A stretch of DNA of 17,739 nt, from positions 1-17,739 of the forward strand of contig DMNP01000247.1 of the NCBI GenBank assembly GCA_003452695.1, in the 5' to 3' direction. The position numbers and the translations under genes are program-made. The notes under the pieces are model-generated. The model saw only the letters and a list, made by a program, of their open reading frames with translations. It did no database searches and was not told where the DNA came from. This stretch comes from Eggerthellaceae bacterium (lineage in GTDB: Bacteria > Actinomycetota > Coriobacteriia > Coriobacteriales > Eggerthellaceae). This document shows, one piece after another, positions 9,801 through 16,700 of the stretch. Positions within the stretch are counted from its first letter, which is position 1. Each line of letters begins with the position of its first letter.

Positions 9801-12800
9801 TCGTGTTCAGCCGATCGACGAACGACTGGGTGCGGTACGCTTCGGCGTGCGCCACCTCGGCGCAGTTGGAGAAACGCGATGCCGTGTCGCAATCGCCGTA
9901 GTATCCCGTGCCGGTGTTGCCCGGACGCGCCAGGAAGAAGCTGTCGGTCACCGCATTATAGTACGAGCGCCCGACCAGGCCGCCCGCCGTGCCGGCATAG
10001 CCCGCCCCGGTGGAATACTGCGCAACCATGCCTGCATTGTAGGATGTGGATATCAGGTTCGTGCGCGCATTGCCCACCAGGCCGCCCGCGCAATAGCCCG
10101 CCTCGACCGCGCCTTTGTTGTAGCAGTCGGTTATGATGTTTTGCTGCGCCGAGCCCACGATGCCGCCAGCCGCGCTGTCGCTCTTGCCGAACGTGCCGCC
10201 CACAGCTGCCGTCACGTGCCCCTCGTTGCAGCAGCGCACTATCTCGATGCCCGCCGCCGTGCCCGCATCGTACCAGGTGCCGTTTATGTCCCAATCGCTT
10301 GCCTGAGACGACCCCACGATGCCGCCGACGGCGTAATGGCCGTTCACCGCCACCCGCGATGCGCATTGTTCGATACGGGTGGGGTCGGTGGAATAGTCGC
10401 CATACAGGCTGCTGTGCGTGTACTGCACGCCTCCCACGATGCCGCCCACGTAGCTGCGGCCCGTCACCGACCCTTCAACGGAAAGGTTCGTTATCGTTGC
10501 GCCCACGACATATCCGAAGAAGCCCTGGTAGTCCCAATCGGGTTGGTCGATGTGCACGCCGCTTACCGTGTGCCCGCCGCCATCGAAGGTGCCCGAGAAA
10601 CTGACGCAATTCGAAGTGAACTCGGCATTGCCGATGGGCAGCCAGTCGCCGCTTTCGAGGTGTATGTCGTCGACCAGCAGATAGCACCCGCCCAGGGTCT
10701 CGCGTTTGTTCGTCTCGGCCGACGTGCTGGTCATGCGCACCACGGCGGTCTGCTCGGCCAGATAGCGCAGCTGTTCCTCGTTCGCGATGAGATAGGGGTC
10801 GTCGGGCGTTCCCGAGCCGCCCGCGAACGACACTTCCGAGGCGTCCTTCGCGGCCAGCTCCACCTGCACCACTAGGTCCTCGCCCGCCACGGCAAAGGTG
10901 CCCTGGGCAGCCTGGTAGCCGTCCTTGTACACCGTGTAGCGGTAATCGCCGGGCGAAAGCAGCCACGTTCCATCGGCCTCGGCGGGCAGTGCCCGCAGCG
11001 CCGTGGACGTGGACACCTTTATGGAAGCGCCTTCCAAGGCGGCGCCCGTGCCGCCGTCCGAAACGGCGAAGGCAACCCTGTGGGGCATCGCCGCAAGCAC
11101 GACGGTCAGCGTGTGCGATTCGGTTGCCACCTCGAAGCTGCCCGTCTTGGGCTCGTAGCCCGCTGCCGTTGCCTCGAAGGTATAGGAACCTTGCGTCAGG
11201 CTGAAACGCAACGGGTTGTCCGCACGCGCTTCCACCCGCTGGCCATCGGCGTCGGCCACCTTCACCTGCGCCGATGCCACGGCCTTGCCCGCTTCGTCCA
11301 CCACGTTGAAGGTATAGGTGTTGCGCGCGGCGGTCAGGCGGACCTGCTGGTGCTGCTCGGCGTCGTCGCCCACCGTGAACGCAAGGCTGCCGTCCTCGTA
11401 GCCCGCCTTCGACGCGCGCGCCGTGTAGTGCCTGCCCACGGCAAGCCGATACGAGCAATCGGCCTGCGGCGCCACCGTAACCCCGCTCTCATCCGACACG
11501 ACCAGCCCGACACCCGATGCAAGCACACGGTCGTCGGCGGCATCCGCAAAGGAGAAGCGCACGGTGCGCAGCTCCGATGCCGCATACAGCACGGCATCGA
11601 TGCTCTTGGCCTGACGCTGCACCATGAAGGTGCCGTCGGCTGCCTCGTAGCCTTCGGCATGCGCCGCATAGCTGTAGATTCCGCTGGCCAAGTCGAAGAC
11701 GCTCGTGGCCGCCTGCGCGTCCGAGCGCTTGGGTTGCTCCACGCGGCTTCCCGACACTTCCAGCTCGGCCGCGGCAATGGGGCTGCCCGCCGAATCGACC
11801 ACGCGCACCGTGGTCTCGTAGGCGTCGAGCAGCTGCAAGTTCACCGACTGGTTCTCGGTATAGGTCTTGAAGGTGCCGGAAACCGTGTAATAGCCCTCTT
11901 TGGAAACGGTGTAGGCATAGCTGCCGCGGTGCACGGCGTAGGTGCCGTCGGAAGCCGCTTGCACGACCTGGCCCCGAGCAAGGCTGCCGGCCTCGAATGC
12001 CGGCTGCACGCCTTCCTCGCTCTGTTCCCAGGCAATGTCCTCGGCCGCCTGCAGCCGCACGGTCGCATCCTGAATGGCGTGACCTGCCTCGTCTGCAAGG
12101 CTGAACGACACGTGGTACCACGGAAGCACCTGGCTTTGCAGCACGGCCTGTGCCATGGCCGTGAAATCGACCAGTCCATAGCCATAGTAGTCGTCGTAGC
12201 CGCGCGCGCCCAGGTCCTCGCTGGTATCGACCAGGAACTGCTTGAACGTGTCCTGGTCTATGTCGGGATACACCGATTTGCACATGGCCGCAAGCGCCGC
12301 CACCTCGGGGCCGGAAAAGGACGTGCCCGACGCCGTGTAATACGAATCGGGGCCGTCCTTATAGGTGCTGGTCACCGATTCGCCGGGCGCGGTAACGAAC
12401 ACGCTCTTGCCGTACTGGCTCCAGCTGGACCGCACCTTGGAGCTGTTCACCGACGCCACGCCGACCACGCTGTCGTAGGCAGCCGGATAGTTCGGCGTGG
12501 AAACGCCGTCGTTGCCGGCGGAAGCCACCACGAGCACGCCCTGCGACACGGCATGGTCGCACGCAGTTTCCAACGAGCGCTCGTTGTACTCGCCGCCGAG
12601 CGACATGTTAATCACATCCACGTGCATCGTGTCGGTGGCATGATAGATGGCGCTGATCACGTCTTCGGTAGAAGCGCTGCCCGTGTCGAACACCTTCTCG
12701 GGAACGAGCACGACCCCGGGCATGGCGCCCGCCACGCCCTTTTCGTTGTTCACCTGTCCCGCGATAAGGCCCGCCACGAACGTGCCATGGCCGTGGGCGT

Positions 12801-13674
12801 CGGGAGCATTGCCCTCGGTGCCGGCTATGAAGTTATAGCCGGGCACGATGTTGTCGTAGTTCAGGTCCTCGTGGCGCACCGTATCGGTGCTGCCCGTGCC
12901 GAACAGGCCGGTGTCGATGATAGCCACCTTCACCGGCACAGCGTTGCCATCTTCGTCGGCGCGCACGGGCTTGCCGTTATACACGTACACATCGCCGTCG
13001 AGGCCCGCCTCCCACGCGCCCCGCACGTTCAGCATGTCCAGGTTGAACAGCTTGCCCGATGCGTACTGCGGGTCGTTCGGCGGCCAGTCGGGCGCGGGGT
13101 TGGCACCCGTGCCCCCCCGCACGCCCAGTGCCTGCGTGCGCAACGCGGAGCTGGCCTGCACGTCCTCGGTCAGGTACAGCCTGAAGTTCGGCTCGACGTA
13201 GGCCAGCTGGTCGGACGTGAACAGCCCGGCCAAGGTGTCCAGCGAGTCCACGGCGTAGATGCCGCCCTGCACGGGCCGCACCAGCCCGGCTTCCACCGCC
13301 TCCTGCACCTTTGCCGACACATCGCCGGCACTCGCCGATGCCGGGGCGGGCTGGAACAGGAAACCGCTGTAGGCGCTTGCGGGCACATCGTCTATGCACA
13401 CCGGCACGCCGTCCGCCTTGGCTATGTGCATGACGTCGGATAGCTGTTCGGCCGATTCGGGCTGGAACAGCGATGCCGCACCGGTCGGCACCTCGTCGGA
13501 ACGCGTCGGCAACGCCGATTCCGCACCGAGCGGCCCAGTGCCGCCCGGTGCCGTTGCGCTTTCGGGTGCCGGCGCCCCCTGCCAGGCGAACACGCCGATA
13601 GCCAGCGCCGCCACTGCCGCCAGCACGCCTGCGACCAGGCGCCCCGCACGTCGGTTTCCGTTCGTCATCTTCAT
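3895..13674 (-). CDS. giant secreted subtilisin-family (S8) mosaic surface protease, 3,259 aa
   Basis: This is a secreted serine endopeptidase with a very long adhesin-like extension. The N-terminus is a signal peptide (hydrophobic run 12-30). Residues 60-165 look like a propeptide, ending AYVEPNFRLYL as in I9-type inhibitors. The S8 domain (246-512) keeps Asp254 in AIIDTG, His296 in HGHGTFVAG, the oxyanion Asn388 in ASAGNDG and Ser452 in GTSFSGPEVAALAA, so it should be active. Then come five PEGA-like repeats (518-945), GLUG block 1 (951-1320), Ig-like segments (1326-1545), GLUG block 2 (1548-1898), another Ig-like segment (1905-2045), GLUG block 3 (2046-2340), an InlB-B-like region (2360-2550), two possible SUOX-like folds (2556-2960), a helical FIVAR-like region, an acidic linker and a basic tail. 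There is no LPXTG. The ATG at 13674 has GGGGGA upstream. Most S8 proteases have only 300-1,500 residues. The substrate is unknown. Confidence 0.93.
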   Translation of the reverse strand: MKMTNGNRRAGRLVAGVLAAVAALAIGVFAWQGAPAPESATAPGGTGPLGAESALPTRSDEVPTGAASLFQPESAEQLSDVMHIAKADGVPVCIDDVPASAYSGFLFQPAPASASAGDVSAKVQEAVEAGLVRPVQGGIYAVDSLDTLAGLFTSDQLAYVEPNFRLYLTEDVQASSALRTQALGVRGGTGANPAPDWPPNDPQYASGKLFNLDMLNVRGAWEAGLDGDVYVYNGKPVRADEDGNAVPVKVAIIDTGLFGTGSTDTVRHEDLNYDNIVPGYNFIAGTEGNAPDAHGHGTFVAGLIAGQVNNEKGVAGAMPGVVLVPEKVFDTGSASTEDVISAIYHATDTMHVDVINMSLGGEYNERSLETACDHAVSQGVLVVASAGNDGVSTPNYPAAYDSVVGVASVNSSKVRSSWSQYGKSVFVTAPGESVTSTYKDGPDSYYTASGTSFSGPEVAALAAMCKSVYPDIDQDTFKQFLVDTSEDLGARGYDDYYGYGLVDFTAMAQAVLQSQVLPWYHVSFSLADEAGHAIQDATVRLQAAEDIAWEQSEEGVQPAFEAGSLARGQVVQAASDGTYAVHRGSYAYTVSKEGYYTVSGTFKTYTENQSVNLQLLDAYETTVRVVDSAGSPIAAAELEVSGSRVEQPKRSDAQAATSVFDLASGIYSYAAHAEGYEAADGTFMVQRQAKSIDAVLYAASELRTVRFSFADAADDRVLASGVGLVVSDESGVTVAPQADCSYRLAVGRHYTARASKAGYEDGSLAFTVGDDAEQHQQVRLTAARNTYTFNVVDEAGKAVASAQVKVADADGQRVEARADNPLRFSLTQGSYTFEATAAGYEPKTGSFEVATESHTLTVVLAAMPHRVAFAVSDGGTGAALEGASIKVSTSTALRALPAEADGTWLLSPGDYRYTVYKDGYQAAQGTFAVAGEDLVVQVELAAKDASEVSFAGGSGTPDDPYLIANEEQLRYLAEQTAVVRMTSTSAETNKRETLGGCYLLVDDIHLESGDWLPIGNAEFTSNCVSFSGTFDGGGHTVSGVHIDQPDWDYQGFFGYVVGATITNLSVEGSVTGRSYVGGIVGGVQYTHSSLYGDYSTDPTRIEQCASRVAVNGHYAVGGIVGSSQASDWDINGTWYDAGTAAGIEIVRCCNEGHVTAAVGGTFGKSDSAAGGIVGSAQQNIITDCYNKGAVEAGYCAGGLVGNARTNLISTSYNAGMVAQYSTGAGYAGTAGGLVGRSYYNAVTDSFFLARPGNTGTGYYGDCDTASRFSNCAEVAHAEAYRTQSFVDRLNTNTTTGAIGSSFKLGRNYPLLSWQVEEGALLAPEPHVVEHPRSVQAADAYKVGQEPQALVARIDEVEADGTVTWAWYAGSLPNGADARAVEGAVGTGTVASLAPVTDDSARGPRYYYCVFTNTVSDTEGRSDEASAATDAAVVYVRSDADAHAPSIRRLNPSSTQDVNLSLTVKQGSDLELSVTADVDDGGVLSYQWYRSPTGAGSGTPIADATRATYDADTSSIARMYYYVEVTNTTEPGNATSVKSDWIAVDVTEYTIDGLDDLLAFRTAVNGGANDFSGQIVYLTCDIDIPAGMDWTPIGTPEHPFRGVFKGGTGEAGSQPSTIVAHRVTGLSIDGDAHGNAYLGMFGYTQDASIYDLVVGGAIRGASNITAGLLVGYAGAYVGNASIENCATLAGSSVEGKYQIGGLVGATGAQMLCVANHADVHARAYVPTDDDKRVTTRYVKSVGGVVGYNNYSIVACAYNTGTVTVDARGDDDGTVCAECVGGVAGYLGYYAGIASAFNAGAVSVGSLSESAVADSKSTQCAGAVAGYVSSGMANLHYLEGSFGNGTNNSSSYDYADYHSLQFMKTAYFANMMNTGSSGYPTTQFVQSANGVPHLAWEDDVDDGDAAIRSAEPWITDVLSQDLPDLASTWKGLYFQNGTARPIYVVVDSPDGGVLTYVWQRRAVVGDGVERSADEGWEDIPGSAGTVPVEGEEAGRAAYTVDVSDPHEAEYRCLVTNARADATADDPDDPMQATIPAISIQVRPESEGVYLRDRAAANSEDNPWVLDTAERLRTFAALVRGDIALPGLEDRCFTGQYVALDADIDLAGSEFEPIGTYNSLSHGSEFRGVFDGQDHAITGLCITQASAADPSGLFASLYGATVKNLEVEGRVAVPGGWSYGGIAGYAYGSYFRNVTSCVDVSAGANVGGIVGYVGASKIQHCENLGAVSGTTCVGGIAGYTWGGAAADAGAGIFDCLNAGQVRGATADGDMRTGAVLGCSGGSGGEAALSNNYYAAGSVASTTDESMQLTGVGAKAASPEEDSEGAVEALASLDSPETAWKLNTSGATVENAALWGCFARADGSAAAAVHLVRGDTALATYRVDRSNEAADITVSAEYATAGTQVNVAWESKAGFSVQSIGWQLVADEEVHELGTGETGNASFELPAGDVAFAVQAQQDTSYRYLLGSRVLYDGRQAPADAGSVSLKVSSAGEGARAGDTVTAEISVGAGYQVRDVKAQGAFLTPISLTCINALTYTFVMPAENVEFAVTLEDEGAPASRQAASLEVTRTATHRYAVDSEYKRGNLLYSAVALSGTYYGVHDAMMAYEFEGLTNPPLYEQAYSFVDGSHHVFTGMDLAKVIRQFGDSDIPADAPVRIEAAGGAFLECTYGDLTSLAYNRYDETGQPLVRGLPVLLAYGCDGVPNTDGALWVVFGQTSAADDNAAKVLRGVTRICVGDDVNYSQHVWGVYTDMDAICGGTANANQGQSDLHIRVYKGDALAGETVVSLEKIEQLARRNRGHVQGVYSEVAIYENRTEPTGSGSDYTDYYEGYDLYQLLKAVGVPYEPAARVQFYQSGQNGIDNSWETVNVSLGYLAGNGPAGEGDYSANFATYNGASIYGVRPMVAYGKNGFPLVWYSGSQGVNVYAYNYRGPMIGFLPQNEAEGGQVADWTATACYLALMDVRLSEDADYTPVDSIADEADAQAAAAVLERIGSLPLSVASDSEKEQVYAVQAEYAALSAEARRIVDADASALARLNAAVAAADAYVAQQATGGEDAGGTGGAGDSGTDAGSPGSGADSGKPGNASATAIAKGSSHAVAGMTYKVAKVATTKSAGTVWLTKARNASKVKVPASVKLADGRSYKVVVVAKGAFRNLQKVRAVVVGKNVTTVKPKAFSNMKKLSQVTLGASVKKLGKSAFFKTPKLTKLVVKSTKLNKKARAKAACKGSALKKTLTVKAPKSAKAKYKKVFSKSNLASPRKATVK
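3898..4407 (-). other. basic LRR-like C-terminal tail of the protease (residues 3090-3259)
   Basis: The segment is very Lys/Arg-rich with almost no acidic residues. It has BspA/LRR_5-like spacing (GAFRNLQKVRAVVVG, KAFSNMKKLSQVTLG, SAFFKTPKLTKLVV), in which each short strand is followed by a turn. By hand count about 96 of 164 aligned positions match the tail of the neighbouring surface protein. It probably contacts acidic wall polymers; that role is inferred. Confidence 0.7.
4435..4530 (-). other. acidic Gly/Asp/Ser linker of the protease (residues 3049-3080)
   Basis: A low-complexity stretch of Gly, Asp, Ser, Ala and Pro separates the helical region from the basic tail. It is probably disordered and acts as a spacer. 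An equivalent linker sits at the same place in the neighbouring surface protein. Confidence 0.75.
4537..4767 (-). other. Ala-rich helical region of the protease, FIVAR-like (residues 2970-3046)
   Basis: The region is Ala/Glu-rich and helix-prone (AAAVLERIGSLPLSVASDSE, then EYAALSAEARRIVDADASAL). It resembles the helical spacer modules placed before anchors in many Gram-positive surface proteins. Assignment to the FIVAR family is tentative. Confidence 0.45.
4795..6009 (-). other. tandem SUOX-like (molybdopterin-oxidoreductase) folds in the protease (residues 2556-2960)
   Basis: Two related segments follow the pattern of the sulfite oxidase/molybdopterin-binding fold. Copy 1 has HHVFTGMDLAKVIRQFG, LPVLLAYGCDGVP and AAKVLRGVTRICVGDD. 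Copy 2 has VVSLEKIEQLARR, YEGYDLYQLLKAVGV, RPMVAYGKNGFPLV and YRGPMIGFLPQN. The order (leading beta/helix, ligand loop, LAY..NG.PL, closing GP strand) matches the family. The family's Cys-containing cofactor motif is not seen, so these copies probably do not bind molybdopterin. This rests on pattern memory only. Confidence 0.45.
6025..6597 (-). other. InlB-B-like repeat region of the protease (residues 2360-2550)
   Basis: Two related stretches contain AGFSVQSIGWQL...FELPAGDVAFAV and AGYQVRDVKAQG...FVMPAENVEFAV. Both match the known pattern in which a glycine-aromatic turn is followed by a strand ending in MPA..V.F.V, found in divergent InlB B-repeat domains of surface proteins. Confidence 0.55.
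6655..7539 (-). other. GLUG beta-helix block 3 of the protease (residues 2046-2340)
   Basis: The block starts with the usual entry (NPWVLDTAERLRTFAALVRG, DADIDLAGSEFEPIG, EFRGVFDGQDHAITGL) and has GLUG-type turns SYGGIAGYAYG, NVGGIVGYVG and CVGGIAGYTW. GLUG repeats occur in adhesins and in IgA-protease-like surface proteins and are expected to form a right-handed beta-solenoid. Confidence 0.7.
7540..7962 (-). other. Ig-like segment between GLUG blocks 2 and 3 of the protease (residues 1905-2045)
   Basis: The pattern DGGVLTYVWQRRA followed by AAYTVDVSDPHEAEYRCLVTNA is that of a bacterial Ig-like strand pair, with the W and the Y.C positions kept. It probably spaces the solenoid blocks. Confidence 0.55.
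7981..9033 (-). other. GLUG beta-helix block 2 of the protease (residues 1548-1898)
   Basis: Entry signature TIDGLDDLLAFRTAVNGG, then CDIDIPAGMDWTPIGTPE and HPFRGVFKGG. Turn repeats include ITAGLLVGYAG, QIGGLVGATG, SVGGVVGYNN and CVGGVAGYLG. The block closes at VPHLAWEDD, the usual end of such units. Confidence 0.7.
9040..9699 (-). other. two Ig-like segments between GLUG blocks 1 and 2 of the protease (residues 1326-1545)
   Basis: Both carry a W..Y....G turn followed by YYYCVFTNTV or YYYVEVTNTT, the F and G strands of an Ig-like bacterial domain (VTWAWYAGSLPNG, then LSYQWYRSPTGAG). They link two beta-solenoid blocks. Confidence 0.6.
9715..10824 (-). other. GLUG beta-helix block 1 of the protease (residues 951-1320)
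   Basis: Entry signature GSGTPDDPYLIANEEQLRYL, then DDIHLESGDWLPIGN and FSGTFDGGGHTVSGV. Turn repeats are YVGGIVGG, AVGGIVGS, AAGGIVGS, CAGGLVGN and TAGGLVGRS. The block ends at NYPLLSWQ. It begins right after the PEGA-like repeats. Confidence 0.75.
10840..12123 (-). repeat. five PEGA/carboxypeptidase-regulatory-like protein repeats (residues 518-945)
   Basis: Five units of about 80-95 residues begin at 518, 620, 702, 785 and 864. Each has an opening strand (for example TYTFNVVDEAGKAVASAQV) and a closing G.Y.Y...K.GY....G.F turn, as in GSYAYTVSKEGYYTVSGTF, GIYSYAAHAEGYEAADGTF and GDYRYTVYKDGYQAAQGTF. They directly follow the protease domain and may form a stiff beta-sandwich stalk or bind glycans. 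Confidence 0.6.
12139..12939 (-). other. subtilisin (S8) catalytic domain of the protease (residues 246-512)
   Basis: All catalytic motifs are seen: Asp254 (IIDTG), His296 (GHGTFVAG), Asn388 (AGNDG) and Ser452 (GTSFSGP). VINMSLGG (354-361) is the usual substrate-binding strand. The GTSFSGP form is a mild variant of the common GTSMAAP. No disruption is seen. Confidence 0.92.
13570..13674 (-). other. signal peptide of the protease
   Basis: The start MKMTNGNRRAGR is basic and is followed by the hydrophobic run LVAGVLAAVAALAIGVFA. Cleavage is likely near AWQGA, after about residue 34. Secretion by Sec is expected. Confidence 0.8.
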
Positions 13675-13700
13675 AGTATCCCCCGTTCGGCCGTGTTACG

Positions 13701-13720
13701 GCGCCCGGATGCCCGGGCGC
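13701..13720. terminator. 8-bp perfect hairpin in the 62-bp gap between the two surface-protein genes
   Basis: GCGCCCGG (13701-13708) and CCGGGCGC (13713-13720) are exact reverse complements with the 4-nt loop ATGC. No T-run follows on the - strand. It may partly stop transcription between the two genes or stabilise the upstream message, and it ends about 26 nt before the protease start codon. Confidence 0.35.
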
Positions 13721-13736
13721 AGTGTTGCTCGATTGC

Positions 13737-16700
13737 CTATGCGGCGCTGCCGCCCATGATACCGACGCCCAGTTTCAGGGCCACAGGTTTCGGGCTTTTC
13801 AGGTTCGCCTTCGTGAAAGCCCGGCGGTACTTGGCGCGTGCCGCCTTGGGCGCCTTTATCGTTATGGCCCGCTTCAGCTTGGACCCCTTCAGGGCGGCCT
13901 TCACCGTGACCTTCTTCAGCTTCGTCGACTTCACGACAAGCGTTTTCAGCTTGGGCGTCTTGAAGAACGCGGATTTCTGCAGGCTCCGCACGCCCGCGCC
14001 GACGACGATGCGCGTCAGGTTCTTCAGGTTGCGCAGCGCCTTCGTCTGCACGGTGGCCACGTTCTTGCCCAGCATTACCGCGCGCACTTTGGAAAGCCCC
14101 TTGAAGGCACCGGTCGCCACAACGGTCACACGATAGGCACGGTTGTCGGCAAGCCGGATGCTTGCGGGAACCGCCACGGTTGCAGCATTGCGCGCCCGCA
14201 CGAGCTTCACGGCACCTGCGGCCTTCGCACTTGGCATCTTGGTCACAACGTAGGCCATACCGCCCACCTTGAAGGTAGCACCCTTCCGCACGGCCGACGC
14301 AGCGGATCCGCCGCCCGCATCCGGATCACCCGACGGGCCGGGCCCGCCGCCAGTATCGGCATCGCCCGTGCCCGAGTCCGCCGACGGAGCGGACCCACCC
14401 GCATCTTCGCCACCGTCAGCATCGGCCTTGGTCCCGTCCTGCGCCGAAGCTGCCAAATCGGCCAGCGCCCGGACCAGCGCCTCTCGGGCGACGCGCACCT
14501 CTTCGGCGCTTGCCGCATCGCTGTCGACCAGCTGCTGCAGGGCGGCTCGTGCACGCAGCACGGCATCCCGCATCTCCTGTGTTACCCAGGGCGTGCCCGG
14601 CGCCACGTCGGAGCCGTCCGCGCTGACGGCATAGGCGACCAGCGCGTCCTGAGCGTCCTGCAGCGCATCCTGCGCCTGCGCGCGCTCCTGCGCCTCTTCG
14701 GCAGCGGCGATGTTTTCCCATTTGGCATAGAACACCTTGTCGCCGGTCGAGCCTGCAGGAAGCGCGTCGAGCGCATCGTCGGAGAAATCGCGGGCGGCGT
14801 GCCAGCCCAGGAAGCGGTATCCGTCCCAAACCATCTGGTCTGCCGTGGGCAGGGCGATATCCGCGCTTTTCGCCGTGTACGTCATGGTGGGAACGAAGCC
14901 CGCCGCCCAGCGTGCGCCGGCTTTCTCGTAGCGTATGGCATACGCGGCCAGCTGCAGCAGCACGGTGCGCGAAACGGGCGATTCGCTTGCCGCGATGCGC
15001 TCGGTGGCCGGCTCGAAGCCTTCGGCTTCGATGTGCGCCGTGTACGCATGCGACGACACGGTGGAATACGTGAAGGCGGCCGCGGTCTGGCCGTCCACTT
15101 CAACATGCGTTAGGCTGGCAACGTCCAGCTCGGCGCCCGTCGCATCGTCGGCAACGACGACGGAGGCCGTGTGCGGCACCACGAACAGCTGCAGCTTGCC
15201 CGCCTTCAACGCAGGTTCCCAGGAAAGCACCGGGAAACCGCCGTTCGCCTGCAAGAGCGCACTCTGCGCATCGTCCTTGAAGCCCGCGCCCAGCGTGCCC
15301 GCAGCCCCGGACAATGCGGCTGCATTCATGGTCATGCCCGCCGAAACGGCAGCGGCCACGGGCGTGCCCGCCATTTCCGAGCCGCCTGCGCCGAACGTGT
15401 ACGCAGGCGCCGTGGAATCAAGCGCCCATACGTTGGAGAACAGGGGCCACTGCACATCGGCGTTCAGCGTTTCATCGTTCACCGAATAGGCGCGGCCGAC
15501 GAGCGCACCCTTCGACACCGCGCCGGCGGTGGCCAGCACTTCGCACGCCGCATACGATGCGCCCAAGATGTACGCACCCGGCGCCACGCTGTGCGAGGCG
15601 CCGCGCACCAAGTTGCCCACCAGGCCGCCCACCGCCGCCTTGGAAAGGCTGCTCGCGCATACCACGCTGCCGCTGGCATAGCAATCCTGGATTACCGTGA
15701 ACGTGGCAGAGCCCACCAGGCCGCCCACATACGTTCCGCCCTTCACCGACCCGCGGACGAAACACCCGGTAATGCGAGTAAGGTCGTCGGCGCTCGCCGA
15801 GTACGCGCCGCTGGCCTGGCCCACCAGGCCGCCCGCATAGTCGCAGGAAGCTGCATCTATGGCGCATTCCACGCCCAGGTTATCGATTACCGCGCCGCGC
15901 ACGCTGCCGAACAGGCCCGCCGCCGATGCGGTGGAGCTGCTCGCAGCCGAGTCGCCAGACACTTTCAGGCCGCGCACCACGTGCCCGTCGCCCCGGAAGA
16001 CGCCCCGGAACTCGTGGCCCGGCGCGCCGATGGGCACGAAGTCCTGTTCCAGCGATATGTCGGACCCGAGCGCATACACGTTGCCGGCGGTGCTCAGCGT
16101 TCCCGCGTTCACGCTTATAGCGAAATCGCGCAACTGGTCCTCGGTCGTGAACACGGTCGCCTGGCGCGGCGTCCATTGCGCCGTGAACTCGACCGCGCAA
16201 TCGGGCATGGTAAACGGGTCCCCCGCCGCATACACGGTGGCATCGTCGTCCACGTCGGTGCGCAGCCATCCCGCGAAATCGAAGCCGTTGCGCGACAGCG
16301 CCGACGATCCCGACCCCGCGCCCGGCAGGGCTATGACCGTACCCTCGGTTGCCGGATCGACCGTGGGCAACATGCCGGACACGCCATCCGCGCCCTTCGC
16401 GAACCCGATGCCGTGAGCTATCTTGGTCACGGCATCGCTCTTGAACGGAGGAGGCAGCGTGCCGCCCTGGGTGGCGCTGAAGTCGAAAGCACCCGACTCG
16501 CCGCCGAGCGCGGCCTTCACGTCGTCGGAATCCCAATCTGTCACGCCCGCCAGGCAGCCCGTAAGCGTAACCCTCGTCGCGTTGGCCGCGTGGAGCTGCG
16601 CATCCTGGCTGGCAACGCAACCGGTAAGGCGCGTGGCGTACGTTCCGCCCGAACCCACGATGGCGCCCCAGTAGTTCTCGCTGGGAAAGTACTGCGTGCC

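Noticed and set aside
9349..10875. 508-codon open frame on the + strand
   Set aside because: Antisense to GLUG block 1 and the Ig-like region, with no recognisable motif; a shadow of the real gene.
11080..13443. 787-codon open frame on the + strand opposite the S8 domain
   Set aside because: The S8 motifs on the other strand are clear. This frame has no family signature.
13737..13800. LPXTG-type sortase signal at the end of the surface protein
   Set aside because: The C-terminus is a basic tail followed by LGVGIMGGSAA; there is no LPXTG-like motif, hydrophobic helix or charged end.
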